A stretch of DNA of 46,504 nucleotides from Pseudomonas sp. AFG_SD02_1510_Pfu_092 (GTDB lineage Bacteria > Pseudomonadota > Gammaproteobacteria > Pseudomonadales > Pseudomonadaceae): contig NZ_PUQD01000042.1 of the NCBI RefSeq assembly GCF_003331055.1, positions 1-46,504 on the forward strand. Reading direction: 5' to 3'. The position numbers and the translations under genes are program-made. Numbering within the stretch: position 1 is the first letter of the stretch; every line of letters starts with the position of its first letter. The notes beneath the pieces were generated by a model. That model searched no databases, had not been told where the DNA came from, and saw only the letters and a list, made by a program, of their open reading frames with translations. Below, one piece after another: positions 8,483 to 17,140 of the stretch.

Positions 8483-8513
8483 CCCCGCCTGGTGTTTTAG
8501 CTGCCAGGCGGGG
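8483..8513 (-). terminator. Second hairpin downstream of hflC
   Basis: Perfect 10-bp arms ccccgcctgg (8483-8492) and ccaggcgggg (8504-8513) around an 11-nt loop lie 30 bp after the hflC stop. There is no T-run, so on its own it is more likely an RNA-stabilising 3' structure than a terminator; the true terminator lies 35 bp further on. Confidence 0.55.
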
Positions 8514-8543
8514 CGCTGCTGCATGAAAGTCAGGGCCTGAGCA

Positions 8544-9413
8544 TCACGGCTTGCTCTTGTCCAGGTAGCGGAAGAACTCGTTCTTCGGGTCCAGGACCAG
8601 CACGTCGCTCTTGCTCGAGAAGCTCTCGCGGTACGCCTGCAGGCTACGGTGGAACGCGTAGAAATCAGCGTCCTGGGTGTAGGCCTTGGCGTAGATGGCG
8701 GCCGCCTGGGCGTCGCCGTCACCGCGGGTTTCTTCTGCTTCACGGTAGGCTTCGGCCAGCAGCACACGGCGCTGACGGTCGGCATCGGCACGGATACCTT
8801 CAGCCAGCTCGTTACCTTTGGCGCGGTGCTCGCGGGCCTCACGCTCACGCTCGGTGCTCATGCGGTCGAACACGCTGCGGTTGACTTCCTTCGGCAGGTC
8901 GATGGCCTTGACGCGGACGTCGACCACTTCGATACCCAGTTCCTTTGCGGCCATGCGGTTCAGCGATGCAGTGATGTCAGCCATCAGCGCGTCACGTTCA
9001 CCGGAAACCACCTCGTGCAGGGTGCGTTTACCGAACTGGTCACGCAGGCCGCTTTCCAGACGACGCGACAGACGCTCGTCGGCGATCTGCTTCATGCCGG
9101 AAGTGGCGGTGTAGAAGCGTTCGGCGTCCTTGACGCGCCACTTGGCGTAGGCATCGACCATCACCGCTTTCTTTTCCAGGGTCAGGAACCGCTGGGTCGG
9201 GGCGTCGAGGGTCATCAGCCGGGCGTCGAACTTGCGCACCTGGTTCACGTACGGAATCTTCACATGCATGCCAGGCTGGACATCGGCCTGGACCACCTTA
9301 CCGAAACGCAGCAGTACCGCACGTTCGGTCTGGGACACGATGTAGAAGCTGTTCCAGGCGACGATGGCCAGGACCACGGCGGCGATCAGGGCGATCAGCG
9401 ATCTGTTGCTCAT
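8544..9413 (-). CDS. hflC: FtsH protease modulator HflC
   Basis: A 289-residue SPFH/band-7 protein with a single N-terminal membrane anchor (residues about 4-22, SLIALIAAVVLAIVAWNSFYIV) and a periplasmic SPFH domain. With HflK it forms the large membrane cage that surrounds and restrains the FtsH protease. The family start 'V(S/T)QTERAVLLRFGKV' is clear, and the coiled coil EREREAREHRAKGNELAEGI lies in the second half. The ATG overlaps the hflK stop by one base, as usual for this pair. The C-terminus (DPKNEFFRYLDKS) matches HflC. Confidence 0.97.
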   Translation of the reverse strand: MSNRSLIALIAAVVLAIVAWNSFYIVSQTERAVLLRFGKVVQADVQPGMHVKIPYVNQVRKFDARLMTLDAPTQRFLTLEKKAVMVDAYAKWRVKDAERFYTATSGMKQIADERLSRRLESGLRDQFGKRTLHEVVSGERDALMADITASLNRMAAKELGIEVVDVRVKAIDLPKEVNRSVFDRMSTEREREAREHRAKGNELAEGIRADADRQRRVLLAEAYREAEETRGDGDAQAAAIYAKAYTQDADFYAFHRSLQAYRESFSSKSDVLVLDPKNEFFRYLDKSKP

Positions 9414-10597
9414 CAGCGGCTCTCCCTAGTACGCAGTGGCGGCTGTTGCTGTTGCAGGTCCTGCGCGGCACGTGCGGCCGCATCGTTGACCGATGGCGAC
9501 ACGCTGGTAGTCGGCGCGGACGGGTTGCGGCTGCCTTCGACCATCTTGTCCAGCGGCAGGTAGAGCAGGTTGTTCTGCCCATCCTTGGTCGCCACCATGA
9601 CCTTGCTCGAATTGCTGTAGACCTCCTGCATGGTCTCCAGGTACAGGCGCTGACGGGTTACGTCAGGGGCCTTGCGGTACTCGGCGACCAGCTTGGTGAA
9701 GCGGTCGGCCTCACCCTTGGCGCGGGCAATGACTTCGTCACGGTAACCGTTGGCGTCCTCGATGATGCGCTGGGCCTGACCACGGGCTTCCGGCACCACG
9801 CCATTGGCGTAGGACTCGGCCTGGTTGCGGGCACGCTGCTCGTCTTCGCGGGCACGGATCACGTCGTCGAAGGCTTCCTGCACTTCACGCGGGGCTGCCG
9901 CGCTCTGTACGTTGACCTGGGTAACGGTGATACCGGTACGGTAGGTGTCGAGGAAGCGCTGCAGACGCTCACGGATATCCACGGCCATCTGCTCACGGCC
10001 TTCGGTCAGCACCTGGTCCATCGAGGTGGAACCCACCACGTGGCGCAGGGCACTGTCGGTCGCGTGTTGCAGGCTGACCTCAGGCTGGTCGACGTTGAGC
10101 ACGAAGTCCTGCAGGTTGCTGATCTTGTACTGGACGGTCAGCGGCACCTCGACGATGTTCTCGTCTTCGGTCAGCATCTGGCCCTGCTTGGTGTAAGCAC
10201 GCTCGCGCGTGACGTTTTCCATGTACTTGCGATCGATCGGCGGGAAGTAGATGTTCAGGCCGGGACCGACCGTCTCATAGTACTTGCCGAAGCGCAGCAC
10301 CACGGCCTGCTCCTGCTCGTCGACCACGTACACGGCGCTGTACAGCCAGATTGCGGCCAGCACTGCCAGGCCGATGCCCAGCAGGCCAAGGCCACCGCCC
10401 TTGCCGACATTGCGGTCACCGCCGCCACGTTTCTTGCCACCGCCGAACATGCCATTGAGGCTGTCCTGCAGTTTGCGGAAGGCCTCGTCCAGATCCGGCG
10501 GACCTTTCTTGTCCCCACCACCGCCGCCGCCGCCATTACGACGACCGCCCCAGGGGTCCTGATTGTTCGAGTTGCCACCCGGCTCGTTCCAAGCCAT
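9413..10597 (-). CDS. hflK: FtsH protease modulator HflK
   Basis: A 394-residue partner of HflC. The N-terminus is a cytoplasmic glycine/asparagine-rich segment (AWNEPGGNSNNQDPWGGR, then a run of glycines) followed by a membrane helix at about residues 70-92 and the SPFH domain (VVDEQEQAVVLRFGKYYETVGPG). The ATG at 10597 has GGAGAG just upstream; the longer frame to 10633 is not supported by the family. The 96-bp gap from hflX contains no obvious terminator, so the genes are probably one operon. Confidence 0.97.
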   Translation of the reverse strand: MAWNEPGGNSNNQDPWGGRRNGGGGGGGDKKGPPDLDEAFRKLQDSLNGMFGGGKKRGGGDRNVGKGGGLGLLGIGLAVLAAIWLYSAVYVVDEQEQAVVLRFGKYYETVGPGLNIYFPPIDRKYMENVTRERAYTKQGQMLTEDENIVEVPLTVQYKISNLQDFVLNVDQPEVSLQHATDSALRHVVGSTSMDQVLTEGREQMAVDIRERLQRFLDTYRTGITVTQVNVQSAAAPREVQEAFDDVIRAREDEQRARNQAESYANGVVPEARGQAQRIIEDANGYRDEVIARAKGEADRFTKLVAEYRKAPDVTRQRLYLETMQEVYSNSSKVMVATKDGQNNLLYLPLDKMVEGSRNPSAPTTSVSPSVNDAAARAAQDLQQQQPPLRTRESR

Positions 10598-10693
10598 AGC
10601 GCTCTCCATCTGATAAAGCAAAGACGCGCCCACGGCGCGCCGTCCAATGCTACAGAATGCTTGTCACTGCTGCCCGGCGACCTCGACGGGCAT

Positions 10694-11995
10694 TTATTGC
10701 AAAGTGTGTTGCTCGACAAACACTTGCGGCTCCATGCCTTCGCGGCTGACCAGGCGATTCAGTTCGACCCTGGGCAGGCGCACGCTCAGCAGGCTGCGCC
10801 CTTCTTCATCATGCTCTTCACCCTGCACGGCACCCAGGGCAAAGAATTGCGCGCGCAAGCGGGCAAAACGCTGCTCCAGACACAGGGTACCGACAAACAG
10901 ATCATCCCCCAGCAACTCGGCAATCGCCTGGCCAACCAGCTCCAGGCCACGCCCGTCACGTGCCGATACCCAGACCCGTTCCGGCTTGCCATCGGCATTG
11001 CGCTGGATCTGCGGCTCGACATCTTCGAGCAGGTCGAGTTTGTTATACACCTCGAGGATCGGCAACCCTTCGGCACCAATCTCGCCCAACACCGCCAGCA
11101 CCTGCTCGATCTGCTCCATGCGCTCTGGCTCATGGGCGTCGATCACATGCAGCAACAGGTCGGAGTTGCTCGACTCTTCGAGCGTAGCCCGAAATGCCTC
11201 GACCAGCTTGTGCGGCAGGTGGCGAATGAAGCCCACGGTGTCGGCCAGCACGATCGGCCCCAGGTCGTTCAGCTCGAGCCGGCGCAGGGTCGGGTCGAGA
11301 GTGGCGAACAGCTGATCCGCGGCATACACCTCGGATTCGGTCAGGGCGTTGAACAGTGTCGACTTGCCGGCGTTGGTATAACCCACCAGCGACACCGAAG
11401 GGATGTCCGCACGCTTGCGCCCGCGACGCGCCTGCTCGCGCTGGCTGCGCACCTTCTCCAGGCGTGACTTGATCTGGCGAATGCGCACCCGCAGCAGGCG
11501 GCGGTCGGTTTCCAGCTGGGTTTCACCCGGGCCGCGCAAGCCGATACCGCCCTTCTGCCGCTCGAGGTGCGTCCAGCCGCGTACCAGCCGCGTGCTCATG
11601 TGCTCGAGCTGGGCCAGTTCGACCTGCAGCTTGCCTTCATGGGTACGCGCCCGCTGGGCGAAGATGTCGAGAATCAGCCCGGTACGATCGAGCACACGGC
11701 ACTCGAACACGCGTTCGAGGTTGCGCTCCTGGCTGGGCGTGAGGGTGTGATTGAAAATCACCAGGTCTACCTGTTCGGCATGGACCAGGTCGTGCAACTC
11801 CTCGACCTTGCCACTGCCAATCAGGTATTTGGCGGAAGGCTGATGCCTTGTCACCGTGACCAACGAGACGATGTCGGCACCGGCCGACAATGCCAGCTCC
11901 TGAAACTCCTGCGGGTCTTCGCGCGCCTCAGGGTTCTGACCTTCCAAGTGAACGAGCAACGCCCGCTCACCACCACCGTGGCGCTCAAAGAACAA
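10694..11995 (-). CDS. hflX: Ribosome-associated GTPase HflX
   Basis: A 433-residue GTPase that binds the large ribosomal subunit and can split stalled or heat-damaged ribosomes. The N-terminal HflX domain carries GSGKVEEL and the RARTHEGKLQVELAQLEH segment; the glycine-rich GIGLRGPGETQLE precedes the G domain. G1 is GYTNAGKSTLFN, G3 is DTVGFIRHLPHKLVEAF, and NKLDLL serves as G4. It begins 12 bp after hfq, the standard hfq-hflX coupling. Confidence 0.97.
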   Translation of the reverse strand: MFFERHGGGERALLVHLEGQNPEAREDPQEFQELALSAGADIVSLVTVTRHQPSAKYLIGSGKVEELHDLVHAEQVDLVIFNHTLTPSQERNLERVFECRVLDRTGLILDIFAQRARTHEGKLQVELAQLEHMSTRLVRGWTHLERQKGGIGLRGPGETQLETDRRLLRVRIRQIKSRLEKVRSQREQARRGRKRADIPSVSLVGYTNAGKSTLFNALTESEVYAADQLFATLDPTLRRLELNDLGPIVLADTVGFIRHLPHKLVEAFRATLEESSNSDLLLHVIDAHEPERMEQIEQVLAVLGEIGAEGLPILEVYNKLDLLEDVEPQIQRNADGKPERVWVSARDGRGLELVGQAIAELLGDDLFVGTLCLEQRFARLRAQFFALGAVQGEEHDEEGRSLLSVRLPRVELNRLVSREGMEPQVFVEQHTLQ

Positions 11996-12007
11996 TGCAG
12001 GCTCCTA

Positions 12008-12268
12008 TCAGGCGTTGCCTGGCTCGCTGTCACCGTGCTCGGCATCGGATGGGCTTGGCAGGCGAACCGGACGGGCAGGTACCACGGTCGAAATGGCGTG
12101 CTTGTAGACCATCTGGCTGACGGTATTCTTCAGCAGTACCACGAACTGGTCGAAAGACTCGATCGAACCCTGCAGCTTGATGCCGTTGACCAGGTAGATG
12201 GATACCGGGACCTTTTCTTTTCTCAAGGTGTTCAAGTAAGGGTCTTGTAGCGAATGCCCTTTTGACAT
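12008..12268 (-). CDS. hfq: RNA chaperone Hfq
   Basis: An 86-residue Sm-like protein that forms a hexameric ring and helps small RNAs pair with mRNAs. Start MSKGHSLQDPYLNTLRKEK, Sm1 region VSIYLVNGIKLQGSIESFDQF and Sm2 region YKHAISTVVP are canonical. The C-terminal tail after residue 70 is short and acidic (SDAEHGDSEPGNA), typical of Pseudomonas. The ATG at 12268 has GGAG 9 bp upstream; the ATG three codons earlier is less well placed. An AT-rich stretch (12285-12325) upstream may hold a dedicated promoter. Confidence 0.98.
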   Translation of the reverse strand: MSKGHSLQDPYLNTLRKEKVPVSIYLVNGIKLQGSIESFDQFVVLLKNTVSQMVYKHAISTVVPARPVRLPSPSDAEHGDSEPGNA

Positions 12269-12362
12269 ATGCCGCACTCCTGTAAGGATAAATAATAGAA
12301 AATCAAGAAAATCGATAAATTAGGCCGCCCCTTCGCAAGAATAGACGGCAATCAGCAGGGAC

Positions 12363-13334
12363 TCAGCTCAATATGGAGATGGCCCCAAGGTATTTCAAGC
12401 TGCGGGACAGATTGTCGCAGGCCAGGCTGTCAAGCCAGTGTACTTCAGGCCAACCGCGCAACCAGGTGAACTGCCGTTTGGCCAGCTGTCTGGTGGCAAT
12501 GATACCGCGTTCGCGCATCTCATTCTCAGTCAGCTTGCCGTCCAGGTAATCCCAGACCTGCCGATACCCCACTGCCCGTATAGACGGCAGCCCGGCGTGC
12601 AAGTCACTTCTGGCTCGCAGCGATCGGACCTCGTCGACGAAGCCCTGTTCCAGCATCTGTGAAAATCGTAACGCAATTCGCTGATGCAAAATGTGACGAT
12701 CTGTAGGAGCAATCGCCAAACTGGCGACAGTATAGGGCAAATGCCCGCCAGCGCCTGCGTCTGCGCCGCGACTTTCCGCGAATTGACGTTGACGATGGGA
12801 CGTCATGCTTTCGCCACTCACCCGGTACACCTCCAGCGCCCGGATCAGCCGCTGCGGGTCGTTGGGGTGGATACGCGCCGCCGACTCGGGGTCGATTGCG
12901 GCCAGCTGGCGGTGCAGCTCGGCCAGGCCCAGCGCTTCGGCCTGGGCTTCCAGCTCGGCACGCACCGCGGCATCGGCTGCCGGCATGTCGGCCAGGCCGT
13001 CGATCAATGCCTTGTAATAGAGCATGGTGCCGCCCACCAGCAGCGGGATATTGCCGCGCGCGGTGATCTCGGCCATGGCCGCCAGGGCATCGGTACGGAA
13101 CTGCGCGGCCGAATAGCTCTCGGCCGGGTCACGGATGTCGATCAGCCGGTGCGGGTGCGCGGCGAGGATTTCTTTCGACGGTTTGGCCGAGCCGATGTCC
13201 ATGCCGCGGTAGACCAGCGCGGAATCGACGCTGATCAGCTCGCACGGCATGACCTTGGTCAGCTCGATGGCCAGGTCGGTCTTGCCGGCCGCCGTCGGGC
13301 CCATGAGGAATATTGCAGGGGGTTTGCCGCTCAT
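12363..13334 (-). CDS. miaA: tRNA dimethylallyltransferase
   Basis: A 323-residue enzyme that adds a dimethylallyl group to A37 of tRNAs that read codons beginning with U. The P-loop GPTAAGKTDLA is at residues 12-22, DSALVYRGMDIGSAKPS follows, and the insertion LIRALEVYRVSGESMT and the C-terminal RQLAKRQFTWLRGW are family signatures. The ATG lies one base past the mutL stop, so the genes are translationally linked. The frame continues upstream into mutL, but only the 13334 start gives a normal protein. Confidence 0.97.
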   Translation of the reverse strand: MSGKPPAIFLMGPTAAGKTDLAIELTKVMPCELISVDSALVYRGMDIGSAKPSKEILAAHPHRLIDIRDPAESYSAAQFRTDALAAMAEITARGNIPLLVGGTMLYYKALIDGLADMPAADAAVRAELEAQAEALGLAELHRQLAAIDPESAARIHPNDPQRLIRALEVYRVSGESMTSHRQRQFAESRGADAGAGGHLPYTVASLAIAPTDRHILHQRIALRFSQMLEQGFVDEVRSLRARSDLHAGLPSIRAVGYRQVWDYLDGKLTENEMRERGIIATRQLAKRQFTWLRGWPEVHWLDSLACDNLSRSLKYLGAISILS

Positions 13335-13335
13335 T

Positions 13336-15228
13336 TCATCGACCGCGCAGGAAGAGTTTGTCCAGGTCGTCCAGGCCCATCTGGGTCCAGGTGGGACGGC
13401 CATGGTTGCACTGGCCACTGCGCTCGGTGTTTTCCATGTCGCGCAGCAGGGCATTCATCTCGGGGATCGCCAGGCGCCGGTTGGCGCGCACCGCGCCGTG
13501 GCAGGCCATGGTGCCGAGCAGCTCGTTGAGGTGCGCCTGAATACGGTCGCTGGTGCCGTATTCCATCAGGTCGGCGAGCACATCCTGCACCAGGCGGTTG
13601 GCCTCGGCCTGCTTGAGCAGGGCCGGGATCTGGCGGATCGCCAAGGTCTCCGGGCCCAGGCGCTGCAACTCGAAGCCCAGGCGCTGGAACCACTGCGCGT
13701 GCTCTTCGGCGCAGTCGGCTTCGCGCTGGCTCAGCGCCAGGGTCTCCGGCACCAGCAGCGGCTGACCACTGAGGCCTTCGCTGGCCATGGCCAGCTTCAG
13801 GCGCTCGTACATGATGCGCTCGTGAGCGGCGTGCATGTCGACCAGTACCAGGCCGACGGCGTTCTCGGCCAGGATGTAGATGCCCTTGAGCTGTGCCAGC
13901 GCGTAGCCCAGCGGGGGAATGTCACCCTGGCTTTCCGGCAGCGCCGTCGCCGGTGCTGCCGCGTTGTCCAGCGGCTTGTAGAACTCGCGGTACACCGCTT
14001 GCGCCTCGGCGGCCGGCAGCGGCTGCGAAGGGCGCGGCGTGTACTGGTACTGGTAGCCGGCGCCACTGCCGCCACTGGCAAACGCCTGCTGCGGGGGCTG
14101 CTCGAGCACTGGCGAAGCCAGGCGCATCTCGCCCTGCGGGCCGAACTCACCCACCAGCTGACCAGTGGCGCGGACCACCTCAGGCACTGCGGCAGGCGCG
14201 GCCAGCTGGTCCTCCGGGCGCACATCGGCCAGGGCACGGTGCAAGGTGCCATAAAGGAAGTCGTGCACCGAGCGCCCCTCGCGGAAACGCACTTCGTGCT
14301 TGGTCGGGTGCACGTTGACGTCGACGCCGTTGGGCTCCAGTTCGAGGAACAGCACGAAGGTCGGGTGCCTGCCATTGAACAGCACATCGCGGTAGGCCTG
14401 GCGCACGGCGTGGGCGACCAGCTTGTCGCGCACCGCCCGGCCGTTGACAAAGAAATATTGCAGGTCTGCCTGGCTGCGCGAGAACGTCGGCAAACCGACC
14501 CAACCCCACAGGCGCAGGCCGTTGCGTTCGACATCGATTGGCAGCGCCTGCTCCATGAAGCCCGGGCCGCAGATGGCACCCACGCGGCGCGCACGGGCTA
14601 CATCGTCATGCGCTTCGTGCAGGCTGAGGACGCTCTTGCCGTTGTGCCGCAAGTGGAAGCCGACATCGAAGCGCGCCAGCGCCAGCCGGCGAATCACTTC
14701 CTGCAGGTGATCGAATTCGGTTTTCTCGGCCTTGAGGAACTTACGCCGCGCCGGGGTATTGAAAAACAGGTCACGCACTTCCACCGATGTGCCTACCGGG
14801 TGCGCCGCCGGCTGCACCCGCGGGAGCATGTCACGGCCTTCGGTTTCTACCTGCCAGGCTTCGCTAGCACTGGCGGTACGCGAAGTCAGGGTCAGGCGCG
14901 CCACCGAGCTGATCGACGCCAGCGCCTCGCCACGGAAGCCCAGGCTCAGCACGCCTTCAAGGTCTTCGAGTTCGCGAATTTTGCTGGTGGCGTGACGGGC
15001 CAGGGCCAGCGGCAAGTCGTCGGCGGAAATGCCGCTGCCATCGTCACGCACCCGCAGCAGCTTGACCCCGCCCTGCTCCACTTCCACATCGATGCGCCGG
15101 GCGCCGGAATCGAGGCTGTTCTCCAGCAATTCCTTGGCGACCGAAGCCGGCCGCTCGACCACTTCGCCGGCGGCAATCTGGTTGGCCAGCCGCGGGCTGA
15201 GCAGCTGGATACGCGAACCACCCGTCAT
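13336..15228 (-). CDS. mutL: DNA mismatch repair protein MutL
   Basis: A 630-residue mismatch-repair mediator. The N-terminal GHKL ATPase shows IAAGEVVERPASVAKELLENS, DDGSGI and GFRGEALASI; a proline-rich linker (about 330-420) leads to the dimerisation/endonuclease domain. The metal-dependent nicking motif is present as DMHAAHERIMYE, with ACHGAVRANRRL and CNHGRPTW near the C-terminus, so this is an endonuclease-type MutL, as expected in a lineage without MutH. The start overlaps the amiB stop by 4 bp (ATGA). Confidence 0.98.
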   Translation of the reverse strand: MTGGSRIQLLSPRLANQIAAGEVVERPASVAKELLENSLDSGARRIDVEVEQGGVKLLRVRDDGSGISADDLPLALARHATSKIRELEDLEGVLSLGFRGEALASISSVARLTLTSRTASASEAWQVETEGRDMLPRVQPAAHPVGTSVEVRDLFFNTPARRKFLKAEKTEFDHLQEVIRRLALARFDVGFHLRHNGKSVLSLHEAHDDVARARRVGAICGPGFMEQALPIDVERNGLRLWGWVGLPTFSRSQADLQYFFVNGRAVRDKLVAHAVRQAYRDVLFNGRHPTFVLFLELEPNGVDVNVHPTKHEVRFREGRSVHDFLYGTLHRALADVRPEDQLAAPAAVPEVVRATGQLVGEFGPQGEMRLASPVLEQPPQQAFASGGSGAGYQYQYTPRPSQPLPAAEAQAVYREFYKPLDNAAAPATALPESQGDIPPLGYALAQLKGIYILAENAVGLVLVDMHAAHERIMYERLKLAMASEGLSGQPLLVPETLALSQREADCAEEHAQWFQRLGFELQRLGPETLAIRQIPALLKQAEANRLVQDVLADLMEYGTSDRIQAHLNELLGTMACHGAVRANRRLAIPEMNALLRDMENTERSGQCNHGRPTWTQMGLDDLDKLFLRGR

Positions 15229-16655
15229 TGCGAGGCCAATGTGGTAGCAGGGATATCGAGGCGCTGGCCGACCTTCAGCTCATCGGTCTTGAGGCTGTTG
15301 GTGCTGCGCAGGCTGGTGACGCTGACCTGGTAGCGCACGGCAAGCATCGCCAGGGTCTCGCCAGGGCGCACCGTGTGCTCACGCGGGCCGGCGGCGATCT
15401 TGCCGGTGTCGCGCAACCAGGCGATGTAGGTACCAGGCGGCGGGTTCTGCTGGAAATACTGGCGCACACCGGTATGGATCGAACGGGCCAAGGCCTGCTG
15501 ATGGCTGGTGGTGGCCAACTTGGCGGCTTCGTTGTTGTTCGAGATGAACCCGGTTTCAACGAGGATCGACGGAATATCCGGCGACTTCAGCACCATGAAA
15601 CCGGCCTGCTCCACGCGCCGCTTGTGCAGCGAGGTGATACGGCCCATGTTGCCCAGCACCTTCTGCCCCACGTTGAGGCTGGAGCTGAGGGTAGCGGTCA
15701 TCGACAGGTCGAGCAACACACCGGCGAGCATGCGGTCCTTGTCGTCGAGGCTGACGTTACCGGCACCGCCGATCAGGTCGGAGCGGTTTTCCGTGTCGGC
15801 CAGCCAGCGCGCGGTTTCGGAGGTGGCACCACGGTCGGACAAGGCGAACACCGAGGCGCCGAAGGCAGCGCGGGACGGCGCGGCATCGGCGTGAATCGAG
15901 ATGAACAGGTCGGCGCCCTTCTTGCGGGCGATTTCCGTGCGCTTGCGCAGCGGGATGAAGTAATCGCCGGTACGGGTCAGCTCGGCGCGGAAGCCTTTTT
16001 CGCTGTTGATCTGGCGCTGCAGTTCCTTGGCGATCTGCAGCACGATGTCTTTTTCATGCTGGCCGCGCGAGCCAGAGGCGCCCGGGTCTTCGCCGCCGTG
16101 ACCGGCGTCGATGGCAACCACGATGTCACGCTTGCCGCTGGGTACCGGCGGCAGCTTGATGGCAGGCTGGGCCGGGCTCACCGGCACCGCCGGCGTGGTT
16201 GCAGGCGTGGCTACCGGGGGAGGTGTCGGGGTGGGCGCGGTGGCGGCAATGGCGTCGGCTTCCTGGTCGTACAGGTCGACCACCAGGCGGTTGCCATACT
16301 GGGCATTGGGCGCCAGGGTGAAGCTTTTCGGGGTGACCGACTTTTTAAGATCGACCACCACCCGCAGGTCGGTCGGGGTGCGCTGGGCCGAACGCACGCT
16401 GCTGATCGGTGTGTTGGAAGTGGCCACGTTCAACGGCGCGGCCAGGGTCGCGCCATTGATGTCGATAACCAGGCGATCCGGTGCGCTCAGGGTGAAGACG
16501 CTGTGCTGCACGGGGCCAGACAGGTCGAAGACCAGCCGCGTGTTGTCCGGTGCGCGCCACAGGCGCATGCTCTTGACTTGAGTGACGGCCAGAGCGTCAA
16601 CGGTCACCGTTGTCAGCAGCAGCCCAACGATGGCGACCAGTGCGCGTATGCGCAT
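15225..16655 (-). CDS. amiB: N-acetylmuramoyl-L-alanine amidase, septal
   Basis: A 476-residue periplasmic amidase that splits septal peptidoglycan during cell separation. It has a signal peptide (residues 1-24, ending DALA), an N-terminal AMIN domain (about 28-125) for localisation, a Pro/Thr/Ala linker, the zinc amidase domain (DIVVAIDAGHGGEDPGASG with the first His; SIHADAA; the ETGFISN glutamate) at about 175-400, and a C-terminal LysM domain (HTVRPGETLAMLAVRYQVS) for peptidoglycan binding. The AMIN-amidase-LysM order is that of the AmiB/AmiC class. The gap to tsaE is 11 bp. Confidence 0.96.
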   Translation of the reverse strand: MRIRALVAIVGLLLTTVTVDALAVTQVKSMRLWRAPDNTRLVFDLSGPVQHSVFTLSAPDRLVIDINGATLAAPLNVATSNTPISSVRSAQRTPTDLRVVVDLKKSVTPKSFTLAPNAQYGNRLVVDLYDQEADAIAATAPTPTPPPVATPATTPAVPVSPAQPAIKLPPVPSGKRDIVVAIDAGHGGEDPGASGSRGQHEKDIVLQIAKELQRQINSEKGFRAELTRTGDYFIPLRKRTEIARKKGADLFISIHADAAPSRAAFGASVFALSDRGATSETARWLADTENRSDLIGGAGNVSLDDKDRMLAGVLLDLSMTATLSSSLNVGQKVLGNMGRITSLHKRRVEQAGFMVLKSPDIPSILVETGFISNNNEAAKLATTSHQQALARSIHTGVRQYFQQNPPPGTYIAWLRDTGKIAAGPREHTVRPGETLAMLAVRYQVSVTSLRSTNSLKTDELKVGQRLDIPATTLASQ

Positions 16656-16666
16656 ACCTACCCCAC

Positions 16667-17140
16667 TTACTGTTTATAGTGTTCGGCCAGTGCCACGCAC
16701 CAGGCCTCGCCGCGAGCCCCCTGCGGCGAAAGGATCAGCGAGCGTCCGCCCGCTTGGGGGCTTATGGTAATGGTCAGGTCGGGCTTTGGCAAAACGCCCG
16801 CACCCTTTTGTGGCCATTCGAACAGGCACAGCGGGTCGCCCTCGAAATAGTCACGAATGCCCATGAACTCCAGCTCTTCCGGATCGACCAGGCGATACAG
16901 GTCGAAATGGAAGGCGCGCACCTCACCGATTTCGTAAGGCTCGACCACGGTGAAGGTCGGGCTTTTCACTGCACCAGTATGGCCCAGACCACGAATCAGG
17001 CCACGCGACAGCGTGGTTTTGCCGGCGCCCAGGTCGCCTTCCAAAAAGATCACACCACGACCGCCGGTCACCTCGGCCAGTCGTGCGCCGAATCGGACGG
17101 TGGCGTCTTCATCGGCCAGAAACAGGTTTAAGCCAGACAC
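16667..17140 (-). CDS. tsaE: tRNA threonylcarbamoyladenosine synthesis ATPase
   Basis: A 157-residue ATPase that works with TsaB and TsaD to install t6A37 on tRNAs reading ANN codons. The Walker A is GDLGAGKTTLSRG (about residues 35-47), preceded by the family's IFLEG strand; SPTFTVVEPY and HFDLYRLVDPEELEFMG follow. It begins with GTG at 17140, with a strong GGAGGAG site inside the end of nnrD, and overlaps nnrD by 13 bp. Confidence 0.97.
   Translation of the reverse strand: MSGLNLFLADEDATVRFGARLAEVTGGRGVIFLEGDLGAGKTTLSRGLIRGLGHTGAVKSPTFTVVEPYEIGEVRAFHFDLYRLVDPEELEFMGIRDYFEGDPLCLFEWPQKGAGVLPKPDLTITISPQAGGRSLILSPQGARGEAWCVALAEHYKQ

Larger units (their letters stand above)
8243..8543. other. 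hflC-hisZ intergenic region
   Basis: About 300 bp without a gene. It holds two hairpins after hflC (annotated separately) and, beyond them, roughly 180 bp that must contain the hisZ-purA promoter if that pair is transcribed on its own. I could not pick a confident -35/-10 pair. Confidence 0.6.

Noticed and set aside
13249..15333. A 694-residue plus-strand frame across mutL
   Set aside because: Antisense shadow with His/Gln/Arg-rich composition; mutL on the minus strand is unmistakable.
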